Assembly: GCA_047495785.1 (NCBI GenBank)
Contig: JBLDXI010000013.1
Location: 4,402,001-4,466,000 of the forward strand
Length of the DNA: 64,000 nucleotides
Direction of reading: 5' to 3'
From: Lepidodermella squamata
Lineage: Eukaryota > Gastrotricha
The notes below the pieces were generated by a model. The model saw nothing but the letters and a program-made list of their open reading frames with translations. It was not told where the DNA came from and searched no databases. Both the position numbers and the translations under genes were made by a program. Positions 11,821-24,559 of this stretch are shown piece by piece (within the stretch, counting starts at the first letter, position 1; each line of letters starts with the position of its first letter).

Positions 11821-11884
11821 ACCGCAAAGAGCCGGCATGATATTCATCAAATTCATCCAATCATTTCTCTCAATATAATATACA

Positions 11885-14011
11885 ATGAGAATTTCAGCGA
11901 CTTTATTGCTTTTGGGTTCAGCTTTCGTACTCGGAGCTGTTTTGGCGATGGATACAGCTGCCGAGTCGAAGACTCTAGTCAGGCGAGCCCTCAGCGAAAG
12001 TACCGAGAGTGACTCGAGCGAAAGCGGCCAAGTCGCTCCGAATTTGCTTCAACGCAAGCCTTACAAGCCGACGAAGAAGACTACAACCAGAACTACCACA
12101 ATTATGACCTCAACCCTTGTCCAAGGTTCGTTGAGAAATTGAAGTGTTTTTTGTGAAATTACGAAGTTTTTTATAGGCACCCTACCGACTACCACCCGCC
12201 GAACCACGAGGCAAACCACTACTAGGCGGCCAACGACCACGACTCGCCGCACGACTACCCGTGCTACTACCCGAATTCAGTGAGCTGGAAAATTTGAGAC
12301 AAATTTCAAAAATTAGGTTATTTCTTTCAGGAACACTCCTCCGCAACCGACTACACCCCGCAAGACCACCCACCGCCCTAAGACTACTCACCGTCCGAAG
12401 ACTACAACCACGACTGTCCGAATTTCGAACCCGATCCCCACCCCTGAGTAAGTGTCAAAAATTGAAGGTTATTTCGCATAATTTTTCGCAATTTTTTCCA
12501 ATTTTAGGGATGTTTGCATGAGCTGCGCAATGAGGCGTAACCAAAAGGACTACTACGCCAACCCGGCCGATTGCCACACCTTCTACCACTGCTTCTTCTA
12601 CAACGAAACTACAGCCTATGGCATCCTCCAATCATGCCCGCCCGGCACCTTCTGGAGCGATGACGTCCTGTCCTGCCTGCCCGAAGGCCGAACTCCGTGT
12701 TTCGACCTGTGCCAGAACGACACGGTTGCTGCTGGCGGCTGCTACGGTTCGCCGACCAACTGCGCGGAATTCTACATCTGCTCCAACGGTGGTAGCGCCC
12801 CGTTCTGCTGCCCGCCTAACACCCGTTTCGAACAGGCCACTTGCACCTGCATCGCCGATGACACCTGCCTTGATATCTGCACCCTGCCTACCCCGATTCC
12901 GACAACTGTCGCCTCACCGACCCAGATCAACGCTACCAGTAAGTACTTTTCATCCACCCTAAATTTATTAAATAAAAAATTCTCTGAATTTAAATAGCTT
13001 GCGTCGATTCGTTTGGAGTCACCCTGGGCGCTATTGCCGGTAGCCCTGGCCAGTTCTTAATTTTGGACTTCTCCGACCCGGAGAATCCCGGCCAACACGT
13101 GACCTCATGCGCCCCTGGCACCCAGTTCGACGTCTCAGTCTGCCGTTGCGATATCGAAATCTCGCTCCCCGTCCTACCTGTTGGTCGCCAGTGCTCGCTG
13201 TGGCTGCCCTTCGACACCGACCTCGAAGATCGTTCGATTGAGAAATTCAACACCTACCCGATTGGTAACGCCATTTTGGACACCACCGTCGCTGCCCATG
13301 GTACTGGCTCGCTCTACGTCAATGGTGGTCACCTTGAAATTCCTGGCCTCAAGAACTACGACTGGCAACGCGAAGGCTCCTGGTGCCTCTCTTTCAGGTT
13401 AATTTTTTATTATGAATTTTTCAAAAATTCCCAAAATATTTTTTAATTTTTTTTTTATTAATTTAAAATGAATTTAAAATTTCGTAAAATATGGATATTT
13501 TTTGAATATTTTTAGGTGTGAATTCGGAACCAATCCTCCCTACACCTGCACGAACAACGCCGGCCTTTTCTCGAACAACAACAACGCTTCAATGACCGAT
13601 TACTCCATCATCATGTCGACCCAGCCCACCGATAACTTCGCCGGCCGCATGCGATTCCGCGCCCCTGCTGGCAGCGCCACGGTCACCAGCGCCCTGAACC
13701 CGGCCACCACCGGCTGGAACCAAGTTTGCATGATCTACAACGGTGCCACGATTCAGACCTACATCAACGGTTCTCCTTCGACTTCGGTGCCAGCTAGCGG
13801 CTCTGTCGCCATTGGCCACTGCCCGTACGTTGTCGGTTCTGACCAGACTTTCGGCGATTTCATCGGTCACATCGACGACGTCCTGGCTTGCCCGTTCGCC
13901 CTGACCCCGGAGGAGGTCACCGCTCACTACCAGGGCAACACTGGTTTCATGAGCGCCCAGGGCATGCTGCCGAGTGGTCTGGGCCTAGTCCACTCATACA
14001 TTCATCACTAA
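11885..14011 (+). CDS. Secreted Thr/Arg-rich linker - chitin-binding x2 - LamG protein, paralogue of the upstream gene
   Basis: Exons 11885-12125, 12177-12279, 12331-12447, 12508-12938, 12998-13397 and 13516-14011 join in phase to give 595 residues. It starts with a signal peptide (MRISATLLLLGSAFVLGAVLA). Next is a basic Thr/Arg/Pro linker with repeated TTTRRTT and HRPKTT units, then two cysteine-rich chitin-binding modules (CHTFYHCFFYNE; CAEFYICSN...CCPPNTRFE). It ends with a LamG-like domain (GHLEIPGLKNY, GWNQVCMIYNG, GHIDDVLACPFALTPEEV). The modules align one to one with the gene at 6203-11636, so the pair is a tandem duplication. This copy has no VWA domain and a short positively charged linker in place of the long Thr mucin. 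It is probably an extracellular chitin-associated matrix protein. AATAAA near 14102 is a likely polyA signal. Confidence 0.87.
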
Positions 14012-14447
14012 ACGAGCATTTCTGCTCAAAGAACTTGAGAATAATTTCTTTGATTTTGCAAGATAATTTATGGTATAAAATTGATGATTATATTGGAAGA
14101 TAAATAAAGCGATAATTGAATCATGAGTTTTGTAATTAAAAATAATAATATGTTGAGCATTCTAGCGTATATATCGCATAAAATAGAATGTGGAAAAGTG
14201 TTTAACCTACGTCAAATTTTAGCTTTCAGGTTTATCGAACAGAACTCGCTTAAGAAAGGTGCCAATGAATAGCTCACGAAATGCCAATTCACATCAATAA
14301 AATCCATTTTCGGACATGAAATGACAGGCAAAGCCAAAGGGAAAATTTGAATAATTTCCATTCTTGGTAGAACTTCGGTGACTGCTCAATTGAAGCCCCA
14401 TGATCAAAATGAAAATAATATGCAATTTTCCGATTGCCCTTCCTCTA

Positions 14448-14530
14448 CAGCGTGTCCCAAAAGTTGCGCAACAAATTTGGCAACTTTTTGTAGGAAATTC
14501 AAATAATTTCAATTCAAATAATTAGATTCT
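14448..14530 (+). mobile_element. Solo end of Tc1/mariner-type MITE
   Basis: TA followed by CAGCGTGTCCCAAAAGTTGC and then a patch matching the left part of the full element at 61545 (GGCAACTTTTTGTAGGAAATTCAA against GGTAACTTTTGTATGAAATTCAA). The opposite end is absent. Confidence 0.6.
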
Positions 14531-14830
14531 AAATTACTCCCATGAATGTCCCTGACTTGTATCGCCAAAAATATTTAGTTTATAAAAGTTTTAGAGGCTC
14601 GGCATTCAGATCTGAATTCAGCTTTTCCAGTTTTTCCTCGCGACAGTTTTTGCAGTACAAAAATCACGCACTCCGCCTGTATAAGTCTGGGCGCATTGGA
14701 CAAATTCGGCCGGTTTGATTGAATTTCAATACACATAAAGGTCACATAAAATAATCGAGAATCAACCGGGTGGTTAGGGAGCACCCAGGCGACAAAAGAG
14801 CACCCTTTTAGGGTGTCTCATCCTATAAGT

Positions 14831-14998
14831 ACAGCGAATAGCGTCACAATTGACGCGGATTTTCTCGCTTGATGATAATTCAGAGCATTTTTAGAAAAAG
14901 GCTATTTTTATAGGCAACTTAGATGGCAGGCCACACAAGCCGGTCCAGAAAAAATCATCAAGCGAGAAGATCCGCTATATTGTGAAGCTATTGCTGTG
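14831..14998. mobile_element. Short inverted-repeat element
   Basis: Arms of about 46 bp: 14831-14876 and 14954-14998 are near reverse complements (ATCATCAAGCGAGAAxATCCG core, then a TCACAAT and AGC.ATT block). The arms enclose 77 bp with no ORF. It looks like a MITE or a folded remnant. Confidence 0.55.
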
Positions 14999-16129
14999 AA
15001 TTGGCACATTAAAAAATTGAGTTCAAAATATCTCAACTTGTAAAAAATTACTGACATTTAAATACAAATTTAAAAAGTTCCAAGGTATGCAAGGTAACGA
15101 TTAAGGCTACGGCAAATGCATCATCCCCACAGTAAATGTGTATGGTAAAACCCGCAATCTATGGCTATATTTTAGCGAATATTTACAATAATAAAACTAT
15201 CCATATAAACCGCAAGTTGTAGTAAGGACTAAGGACGGCAAGCATGGCGGCGTGTTTGCAATGATGATAGATAATTCGTGCACTCGCCATCAATTTTTCG
15301 CGCCTGCTCAAGCTGCTATACTGGACATTAAACACGGCATGAATCACCAACGATGCCGCTCTATTACCGATATAGCTACACCGCGCTTCGAAGTTTTCAT
15401 TCGGCACCACATGTCCCATTTTCCTGTTCTATTTCGGTCATCTTCATTATTTATTCAGTCATCAGTGTTCGTTTTATCATCATCTTGTTGTAATAATTTT
15501 AATAATCATTATTTTTATACCAATTCTCGACGCAGAGGGAACAAGAACAACAAACAATAATCATTAGGTATATACATTGTCATATCGGAGCAACTTTGAA
15601 TATAACACATAAGAAGAGGACTTGAGTAGTAAAAAACGAAAATCCGGTGTTGGTATTATTTTTCTCATTTTAATTCAGGTATCACGTTAAGTAATTTATG
15701 CGACCTATAATATTGACTTGAAAGGACTTCATTCGGAAAGAAGATGCGAAGAACAAGCGATGAGAAGCAAAAAAAATAAGAACTGTTCTAGATTGACACT
15801 TAATAAACGATATTTTTTTATAGAAAAAATGACGCAAGGGCTACGATTTTGTCATACATTATTACCGGCTCAAAACTTTCATTTACAAATTATTTTTAGG
15901 CGGAAAAATCATGTCAACGGTTTTTCATGTTAATTTTAGGAAAAATATAACTATTTTCTGTTTCGGTTCATTTTTATTTCATAATTGGCCATTTGACAAC
16001 ATTTTAAACAAACAAATCAAGCATTTCATTTTTTATTATCGATATCCAATCCTTAATATTATTACTATTTTTTTATCATTAGTACGGGTCGGTCGAATGA
16101 TTGCTTGGACCTAGGGTTAGACGTAGTTT

Positions 16130-19100
16130 TCAGGCTAGATAGTGGTACAAACTGGCGTTCTCCTTGTCGCGCTCCATGTACTCGCGCTCGATGAGGCTCT
16201 CGATGCGCTTCTTCACGTCGGCCGCCTTCAGCGAGAACTGCAGCTGGCTGTACAGCTCGGCGAGCAGCTGGTTGTGCGGCAGCGACTTGCGCATCTTCAT
16301 TATGCGCACGATCGCCGCGTCGATTTGGTACTGCCGGTCCTGGAACACCCGCTCCTCTGTTTCTTCTTGCTCCTCGGGCTATAGAAAAAAAAATTCAAAA
16401 AATTGACGAAGCAGTAAAATATTTATTATTCAAAATTATTCAGATGTCCAACTAGCGGAATCGGTTTCTTTCGAAAAAGATAAATGGCGCATGGTTGTTG
16501 TAGGAGATTGAACTCTCTACTCGATTGAAAATTATGAATTCTATACAAAAAGCAGAATCCTCGACTGTGGGGGTGGGTGAGGATCATTCTTCGCCTGCCT
16601 TCGCCCTCTTCAAAACCGGAAACGTTACACGACACTCAGTCCCGAAGAGGAAAAATAAAACGATTATTATAATTATACATATGTATAGAAAAATAATCAG
16701 GTTTCCAATGCTCAAGCAATGATCGACTTTCCGGTTGGAAAATTATTTTGCGATTCTAATTTCTGATTCATTCAACTTTCCCAATGCAAGTTTCCCAATG
16801 CAAGTTTACCAATGTGTAAAACTCACTCCAGGTGAGCTATTATTACGCGTAAACAAGCGGCTCACGTCTTAGAGAAAACAACACGCGACAAACAGGGCGC
16901 GCGGGAGGTCGTAAAGCTGATTAACCACTTGTTACTTATCATCCCCCTATAAAACTTGAAAACAGTTAACATATCATACTTATGACCCTGACGTAGAGCA
17001 TCCCGCTCTGAATTCGACTATTTTTGGGTTTTTCCTACTTTGCCAACCACGTGAAATTGTAGAAAATATTCGGCAAATACAGAATTATAGAGTAGTTTTG
17101 GGCTATCGAATTGACCTGGGTCATCGCTAGACTGAGAAACTGGCGATTTTTTATACCAAATTTGTCCAGGAAGCATAGTTAGATGTGTCGAATAAGAACC
17201 CAGAAGTGCCGGAGTTGGGTCGCAGCGGCCGAACATAGGACGTTGCCGAATTAGGGCATCTTATAGCAAATCAGGAGTTGAACAGAATTACTGCGCGAAG
17301 AGCGAGCGCGAATTCGGCGATGGCCGCGGCATAGCCCAACGCAAATTTATCAAAAACTGCAAGCCGAAGTCGGCCGAAATGCGACGCAATTAGGTTAACA
17401 CCGAGATTTTACCAAGACAGCGAACAACGGCGTGGAGGGCAATAACAGCCGCTACAACCGTGCCGCGCGTTGTTGTCACCTTGCATTTTGGCGGTTTTGT
17501 CACCTTATCATCACCATCGAAGATCATACAGATAGCGATTTGCTACTGCAAGAGGCCGGTCAGCAGATCAAGAAGCATACGGCGAGATACCGCTATCGAC
17601 GCCGCTATCAAGAAAATTACGGCGAAATACTCGAAGAAGCGCGCGGCTCTTATTAACGACGATGATGGCTGTTAAAAACTTAGCATTGAATACGCTTATT
17701 CGTTTTGAGTACTATTTTCATGACATGAATCGTCTAGTATAATCGCCATAATAAGGTTAATGAATAGCGCAATAAAATGACAAATGACACGATGCAAGCT
17801 TCCCCAATAATAAGCAATTTTGTTACTAATGGTTCTGGGTAAACTTGAATAAAATCTGCAGATTGGGAAGCGGATTAGAAGGAAATGCGGGCGTAACGGC
17901 TCAATTGCATTTTGGAGTGAGTTTTACACATTGGTAAACTTGCATTGGGAAACTTGCATTGGGAAAGTTGAAGACACCTAATTTCTGATTGGCAAATGGT
18001 AAAATTAGAAAACGTAATAATAATTATTTAAATATTCAATTAAATTATTTAAAAATTCAATGTCGCAATATTCCACTAATTGAGGCACAAGTGCAGGATC
18101 TGCATAACTTCACAGCAGCAAATCTAAAATTTACCGATTTCCACGGTAAATTTCGAAATTCCCCGAAAATTTCCCGGCAGCCCGGATCTGCACCCAGATG
18201 CTGCACTCCTGAATTGAGGCTGCGAGTAAAAAATAACTTTGAAGTACCTACCGGGGAGCGGTACAATTTTGACAACTCCCAACGCTTTTTTCTAAATAAA
18301 AAATAAAAAAAATCAGGGTTTTTGGATCCGGTAAATCTGATGACACCGTTAGAAACCCCTTCACCTGGCGCCATAGAGAACGAAGTGATCAGAGGGGACA
18401 CTTGCACATGCGTACTGGCAACGCATTAATTTTAATTATTTTTCAAAAAGTGCACCTTAAAAGATGCAAAACTGGTTTTACTTTTGAACAGTTAAAATCT
18501 CCATTGTCTTGATCGGCGTTTTTTTTTAATTTTCATTCAGCCATCAAAAATTTGCACCCTATTGGATTTCGATGCCGATTAGTAGAAATGTGAGCCAATT
18601 CTTCCTCTCTATAATCAGTATCTATAATCTCCATAATATCGTGAAAAAATCAGCGCTTGGGCAAAATCGTGAGATTTTGATGTCGCCTTCAAAATCAACG
18701 AACGAGGAGTCGAAAGATAACAAAAATAGGTTGCTAGCAATCAGGGTTGCTGAGAAAATTGTGTTCAAAGTTCAAGGGTGAAAGATTGCTATAATGGGTG
18801 ATTATTTCTCAAAAAATATATCCTCAGATTGTTTGATGCCATCGTGTTCAGCGTTCAAAATTAGACCCTCATCCGACAGTTTAAAACCACAAGGTAGTCG
18901 CACACCTTGCGAAAAATGAAAGTTAAGTCAGCGCTGTCCTCATTCAGGACAAACTGAATCCAGAAATAAATCTTTTGTTCTAGAAGTTTGAAGTTTTTAC
19001 AACTGCAAGAGAACATTACGCTCGCAATGATCAGATTTTTTCTTAAATTTTAAATTCATACTTGTGCTTGGGTAAGTAGCTTCGACCCATTATCAAACAC

Positions 19101-22100
19101 AAGCGAATTTCACCTGGTATGGTCATGAGTGTATGATATCTTCGATTTTCGTGAGAATTAACACCGATCGATAGTGCTGACTTGAGTAATTCCTTCAACT
19201 CTCACTTCTGTCCCGAATATACTCTACCCGCATTCCAACATGTTTGAATAATAGTAATAGGTATGGAAGAGTAGGTGAAATTATAGTGTTGCATGATCAC
19301 TGGTGGCGATGAATCACCGCGCAAAATTGAGAAAAGAAATTATTTTTCCGGCCGAATTCGACTTTTTTAAACAATCTTCAATTGCTCTGAAAGTTCGCTC
19401 GAGCCTGAAATGAGCCTTGGAGGAATTACAAAGTAAACACATTAAATCACCCTATATTCCTCAATTCCTCAGTGGGAGTTTGATAATGGGTCAAAGATAT
19501 CCACCCGACGCAGATATGAATTTGAAATTAGAGAAAACATCTCCTGATAATTGCGAACATCATGTTCTCTAGCAGCTGTTAAAATTCTGAATTTTTAGCT
19601 GAATTTTTTGCGGAATTATTCTATAGCAGTGCTTCTCAACCTTCATTTTTCGGGCCGCATGCGCATGGCCGCAGCCCGATTTTGTGCGGCCCGGCACTCA
19701 CCTAAGTAACTTGCATTGGTTGCGGCCCGCAAGCCTTGTTAACAATCATTTTTAAATAGCTGCAAGGTCCAAGCGATGCCCGGAAGTCCAACTACAGGGT
19801 TCCTATGGATCATCATTATTTCAATGCATTTTTAGCCCATTTTCGGGTTTAAAATGCCCAAAAAAGCGTCAGCTAAAGCTTGCTTCGCTCGCGAATTGAT
19901 TTTCAAGTATTTTTTATGCCGCAAAATTTTTCGAGGCCGAGGGTGACAAATTATAACGCCAACACAAAAATCCTGGCTACCCTACTGAGCTTAACGCAGT
20001 TTATACCATTAATAAAGCCACTCATTCCCTTATTCGTTCATTTACGCTAATCAATTTTTTCAAATGCCCTCAAGGCCCGTTCTTGAACATTTTGCGTAAA
20101 TAAATTCCAGTTATGATTTTCTAGTTTTTTTTTGCGATGAGCGGAAATGACATTGCTAGCTCATAAAAATTGCTCATAAAACTTGATACTTATTTGATAA
20201 TTCCTAATACATACTCAATACCTACTCATGAATGCCCAATTTTTGTTAAATTTTTTGTTTCAAATTTTTCATGGCAATAAACTTAGCGACTAAACAGCAA
20301 CAATATCTGTCGAGGCCCGCTGTGTTCTTGCAATACAGTGGTAGCGGCCCGCCGGCGAGGGCCCAGGCCATGCGGCCCGCAGGGATGGAAAATGAGTTAG
20401 AAAATGGCCCACTACGGAAAAAGGTTGAGAAGCACTGTTCAATAGTTTGCCTAAAATTAGGACAGTGCTGACCGGGCTACCATTTTTTACCAGGTAAGCC
20501 AAGTTTAGGTCCCAAACTGTCGAATGAGGTCTCTTCAGCCTTACTGTTGAACGGTGAACACGATGGCCTAAAAAAGCAGGGGTAAAATTTTCTGTTTGGT
20601 CATCAGACGAAAAAATCACTAATTTCGAAAAATGCGAGCTTAGAAAGTTCAGTTTTATCAAGAATCTACCCTGTTCTTTCTGGGAATAAGGCGACGATTA
20701 TATGACGATGACACAGCCATATGCTTGATTTGCGATAGGTAGCTGAACAGAATGTGGAATGTTTTGGGACAAGAATGACGAAAATTCTGCATCAACACAC
20801 ACCAAATGCCTTTAAGCTTACGGCTTGAGGGCTTTTCGACCGTTCTGGTGAAATTTTGAACCAAGGAGATGCATCCAATATAAAGCAGCAACGGCGTCGC
20901 GCAAAGCAACTGAATTCGCAGGTGAAAATCGAAGAATAATTGAAAAATGCTTATTGGTTTTCTCCAAATTAATATTATTTTCACATTGGCTGATGTCAAA
21001 TTTCAGACCAAGATAATTATTTGGATAGATCGAATCGCTATATAATAACAATCGACGAATGTGTGAATAGGCCGGGACTTTCAAAGGTAAATTCAGGGCA
21101 AAATTCTTCCATATCATTTCGAATTCAACGAGGCATCTTTAGTTAGAATGCCAAGTTTTTAGCAAACAGATCTCTCTTGATAGCTTCAAAGCAAATGCCT
21201 ACCAAGGCCTGATTTCTTATTTTGCTAGAACTGGATTTCAGCTGAAGGAATATGAAAAAAAATTCGCGTTTTGGAGAAGGTGAAATTTCTCAATTGCTCA
21301 GTAAACTATGCGCTCTAATCTTACTGATCATGGGGCAAGAAAATATGTTTTTTTCCAGAGGTTATAACTTAGTTTATGACGCCGTTCGCAACTGTCAAAA
21401 AAATCAGAAAACGCAGAGAGGACATCTGATAATATTTCTTGTACTTCCAATAGCCCAGGGGCATTCCAATCTTCCCTAAGGATGACGTAAATACGGAGAA
21501 ATTGAAGCATTTTCAAAAGTTACAAAAATTACTAAAAATCCTTCTTAATGGAAAAACACTTAACTTAATTCGTTTCCATTGCGAATCCGCACGTGTCACT
21601 TCTGATCACTTCGTTCTCTACGCAAAAACCTGGTGAATTTGACGACAATTTTGTGGTCTCGAAAATATCTGAAAATCTGCGTTCTCCATAAACTTCGCTC
21701 TGCAGTGGTGGTTACGAAAAAATTACGAGAAAATTGTTCTCGCTGTTTACTATAGGCAAAATCCTGTATGAGAAACCTTTAAAAATTAATAAAGAGTGAA
21801 CCGCTCGTTATAATTAAGTAATCTTTACACTGTTCGATAGAGCATTTTCAACTCATGCCTCATGCCTCATGTTTAAGAATTAGAAGCGAAAATATGATTC
21901 TCATATAATTCCGCCTCTTAATTTGATTTTCGGGCGTTGATGGCACTGATAATACCTGATAATACCTTGAAGTTTCCAAAATCGAAAATCCGATCCAAAA
22001 TTAAATTTCCAGGGCTAGTTGATTCAAAATTCCCGATTCTAGTAAAAAATTCAGAAATGATTCAGCAACTTTGAAAAATTCAATTTTGATCCGAATTTCT

Positions 22101-24559
22101 CCATTATTGCGACATTTTACAGCTGTTTGAGCAAAATTAGCGAATTTTTCAAATTAAATTATAAGAATATTGCTTCAAAATGACGAAAGCGCCCAAGTTC
22201 AGGCCAATTTAGAATGATAATCCAAGGTTGGCTGATAGAGGAAAGCCTCATTATAAGCGTAAAACTGACCGTTTCTTTGAGCTGAATCTGGTTGATTTTA
22301 ATTTTGAACAGCTTGTGCTTGAACTGCGCATTGAATTCAAACCGATCGTTGTCCTCGACATCCTTCGACGCCGGGTTCTTCGTCAAAACCCGACACTTGC
22401 CACAGGCCAACGACTGGAGCGTGCGTTTCAGCTCAATATCCACAATGCCCGTCCGCTGGGCGATTTCTCGATACGACAACTCATCCGCATCATTGAATAA
22501 AAGTAGACACAGGGTTTGAAATAGCGAAACCTCGAGTTCTTTCCGAACATTGGCCTCAAATTCAGCGCGAACAACGCAATGTCCCATAGTTGATTGCCAT
22601 TGCAAACGACGGCCAGAGTTTTTCGAGCAGTAGAACCGCTGAAAAGTCTCCTGCAAATCCGCCATTTCAACGGGCAAATTAACCGGAACTGGTACACAGG
22701 GTGGCCAATGGCCCATTGTTAACACAGTTACGGTCATTTCAATCTGCGAATTTGGCGAGATTGATGACACGTGTTGCTTGAAAGAGTGCATAAGATCACG
22801 CGAAACTTCAATATCTTTGAACATGCCCTCGAGTTTACTCGTAAAAGCCCCGCCGCATTCTTGCTTCAACCGCAGCAACATCGCCCGTTCAGCATCATCA
22901 GACGCCGATCGACCAACCAACAACCGCTTAGCCAGGTCTTTCTTGTAAAACGCTTCGAAAACGTCCTTGCCATGAATGAATCTGAACAGCATTAAGGCTT
23001 TATCCATAATTCGTTCTAGATCTTCCTCCGTTAGCTCGCGATTACCAGCCTTCAATTTCTGGTCAATATATTTCGCAATTAATTCGGCCGGTTTGTTGGC
23101 CCGGCGGTTTATGCAGTTTTCGAATGCGTCTCGAACAGCGTTATGGTACAGCTGGTTATTTTCGAAAGACTTAGTCTGAATTTCATCGATGCGGTCTTTG
23201 AAATCCAGCAAATTTTGCACCATATCTTTGTCCTTTTCTGGGTCATTCGATGGATTCGACACAATCTGCCACCCGATTTTCTTAATGTATTCAACAAACG
23301 CGACTCTTAGGTCTTTCAACCCGGTCGGGGCTTTTCTCATCAAACGGTAAAGCAAGGCGAGGTCGTTGATTTTATGATCTGCCAACATTGAGTCCAGCCC
23401 TTTAGTCAGGATCGTTTGAACGTGATCTGTAATGAGTAACTGCTCAACTAAGGCTAATAGCGGGCTGCGAGTTATGAAGTCTAGATAAGTCGTGGCTCGA
23501 TGAGATTCTTCTTGAAGTCGCCGATTGACGTGCTGCAGGTAGTCTGGCACTTCCATCTCACTGATGGATTTACTGCTCTCCATCGTATAGACTTGTCTGG
23601 TTTCGTCGAGGAATCGTTTCTCAAACAGGCTTGAGTAAACGCCGAGGGTTACAAGCATTTTCAGCAGAGTTCGCAGCAGTTGGCGATCGACAACATCACC
23701 GGCTCGATCGCGTGATATTAGCTCAAATAGCCCGTTTAATAGCCGAGCTTGAAGATCGGTATTTTCAATGACGTGTTCGCGGAAAGACAGCAGGCCAAAA
23801 TCCCAGATTGGAAGAAGTCCTGTACTTCGAGGCACGAAAGTTCGGTCGAGGAACAGAAATATACTGCGAATCATCAGCATGCGATCACAATGCGCATTCC
23901 AGCATTGATGCATCCGCTTGAGAAACTGCTCACCATCACAGCATTGGTCGGAGAATTCCTTCGTATAGGCCGAGATGAGCATACTGAAATGCAAATAATA
24001 TAAATAGAGCAAATTCATTAGGTTTGCATTGAGCTTACTCGCAAGACTTCCGAAGTTCTTCGTAAACGAAGGAGCCGTAGTTTTGAGAGACCAGATTTTC
24101 AACCATTTGATACAGCTGTTCATTTGTGAAGTTGCTGGTTTGCTGTGTGAATATTGCTGTGACAGCATTGTGTAGGCTATTCCAGGACTCGACGTGGAAA
24201 CCCTCTGGTAGTAATGGTTTTTCTACAGATAAAAGTTGAAATATTAACATACAGCTATGACAACAGCATCTAGTAATACCTTTGAGATTTTTTACTACCA
24301 GCTTTTTTGTCGGATTGATTGTCTTTTTGCCAGCGAATTGGTTGCTAAAACCATTCGATCGTTTGGGAGCACCGACGTCAGCTCGTGGCTGAAGCGGTAA
24401 AGAATCGGGGACGGATGAAAGAGCTTTCTTAGATTCTGAAGCCATGTTGCCGATGAATTCGTCAGGTGGCGATACAGATCGCTTTCTGTTACAATTCTCT
24501 GTACGACTAGAAGGCCTTTTGGTCCGACGCCTTATAACTTCTTCACCATCATCTGACAT
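16130..24559 (-). CDS. CUL4: Cullin-4, scaffold of CRL4 ubiquitin ligases
   Basis: Exons 24559-24280, 24222-24039, 23983-22270 and 16378-16130 join in phase to give 808 residues, within the usual CUL4A/B range. Cullins hold the RING protein RBX1 and, for CUL4, the adaptor DDB1, which recruits WD40 substrate receptors. Visible blocks are the basic N-terminus typical of CUL4B-like forms, [15 protein letters not shown], the cullin-repeat region, and [20 protein letters not shown] with [18 protein letters not shown]. The C-terminal neddylation domain has VRIMKMR, whose lysine is the NEDD8 site, and ends [16 protein letters not shown]. The last intron (16379-22269) is 5.9 kb, contains several transposons and separates the neddylation domain from the rest. 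The ATG is directly preceded by acceptor-like CTTAG and CTGCAG. CFAP57 is transcribed divergently. Confidence 0.93.
16769..17977. mobile_element. 1.2-kb non-autonomous terminal-inverted-repeat element
   Basis: Perfect inverted arms of about 57 bp at 16773-16829 and 17914-17970. Each arm contains a doubled TTTCCCAATGCAAG unit and ends at AAAACTCACTCC inside. The identical 13-mer CTAATTTCTGATT flanks the arms in direct orientation (16756-16768 and 17978-17990) and may be a target duplication. The interior has no recognisable transposase. It lies in the CUL4 long intron. Confidence 0.7.
18361..21640. mobile_element. 3.3-kb inverted-repeat pair enclosing nested elements
   Basis: Positions 18361-18425 and 21572-21638 are inverted copies sharing AGAGAACGAAGTGATCAGA with TTCACC.GG on one side and GACAC on the other. 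Inside lie a second inverted pair (about 19046-19098 with 19478-19529, sharing GACCCATTATCAAAC) and a complete hAT-type element (19627-20437). No transposase frame is visible. The outer pair may mark one decayed element or two insertions in opposite orientation. All are within the CUL4 intron. Confidence 0.45.
19627..20437. mobile_element. hAT-type non-autonomous transposon, 811 bp
   Basis: Ends are CAGTGCTTCTCAACCT and its reverse complement, the classic hAT terminal form. They are flanked by an 8-bp target duplication with one mismatch (TTCTATAG at 19619-19626, TTCAATAG at 20438-20445). The subterminal regions repeat GCGGCCCG-like motifs on both sides. No transposase ORF. Confidence 0.85.

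Larger units (their letters stand above)
14012..16129. other. Intergenic region with transposon fragments
   Basis: No supported gene. The stretch 14448-14530 is a solo end of the Tc1/mariner-type MITE, and 14831-14998 is a small inverted-repeat element. The rest is A/T-rich sequence in which I see nothing. It separates the convergent Pif-like paralogue (+) and CUL4 (-). Confidence 0.55.
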
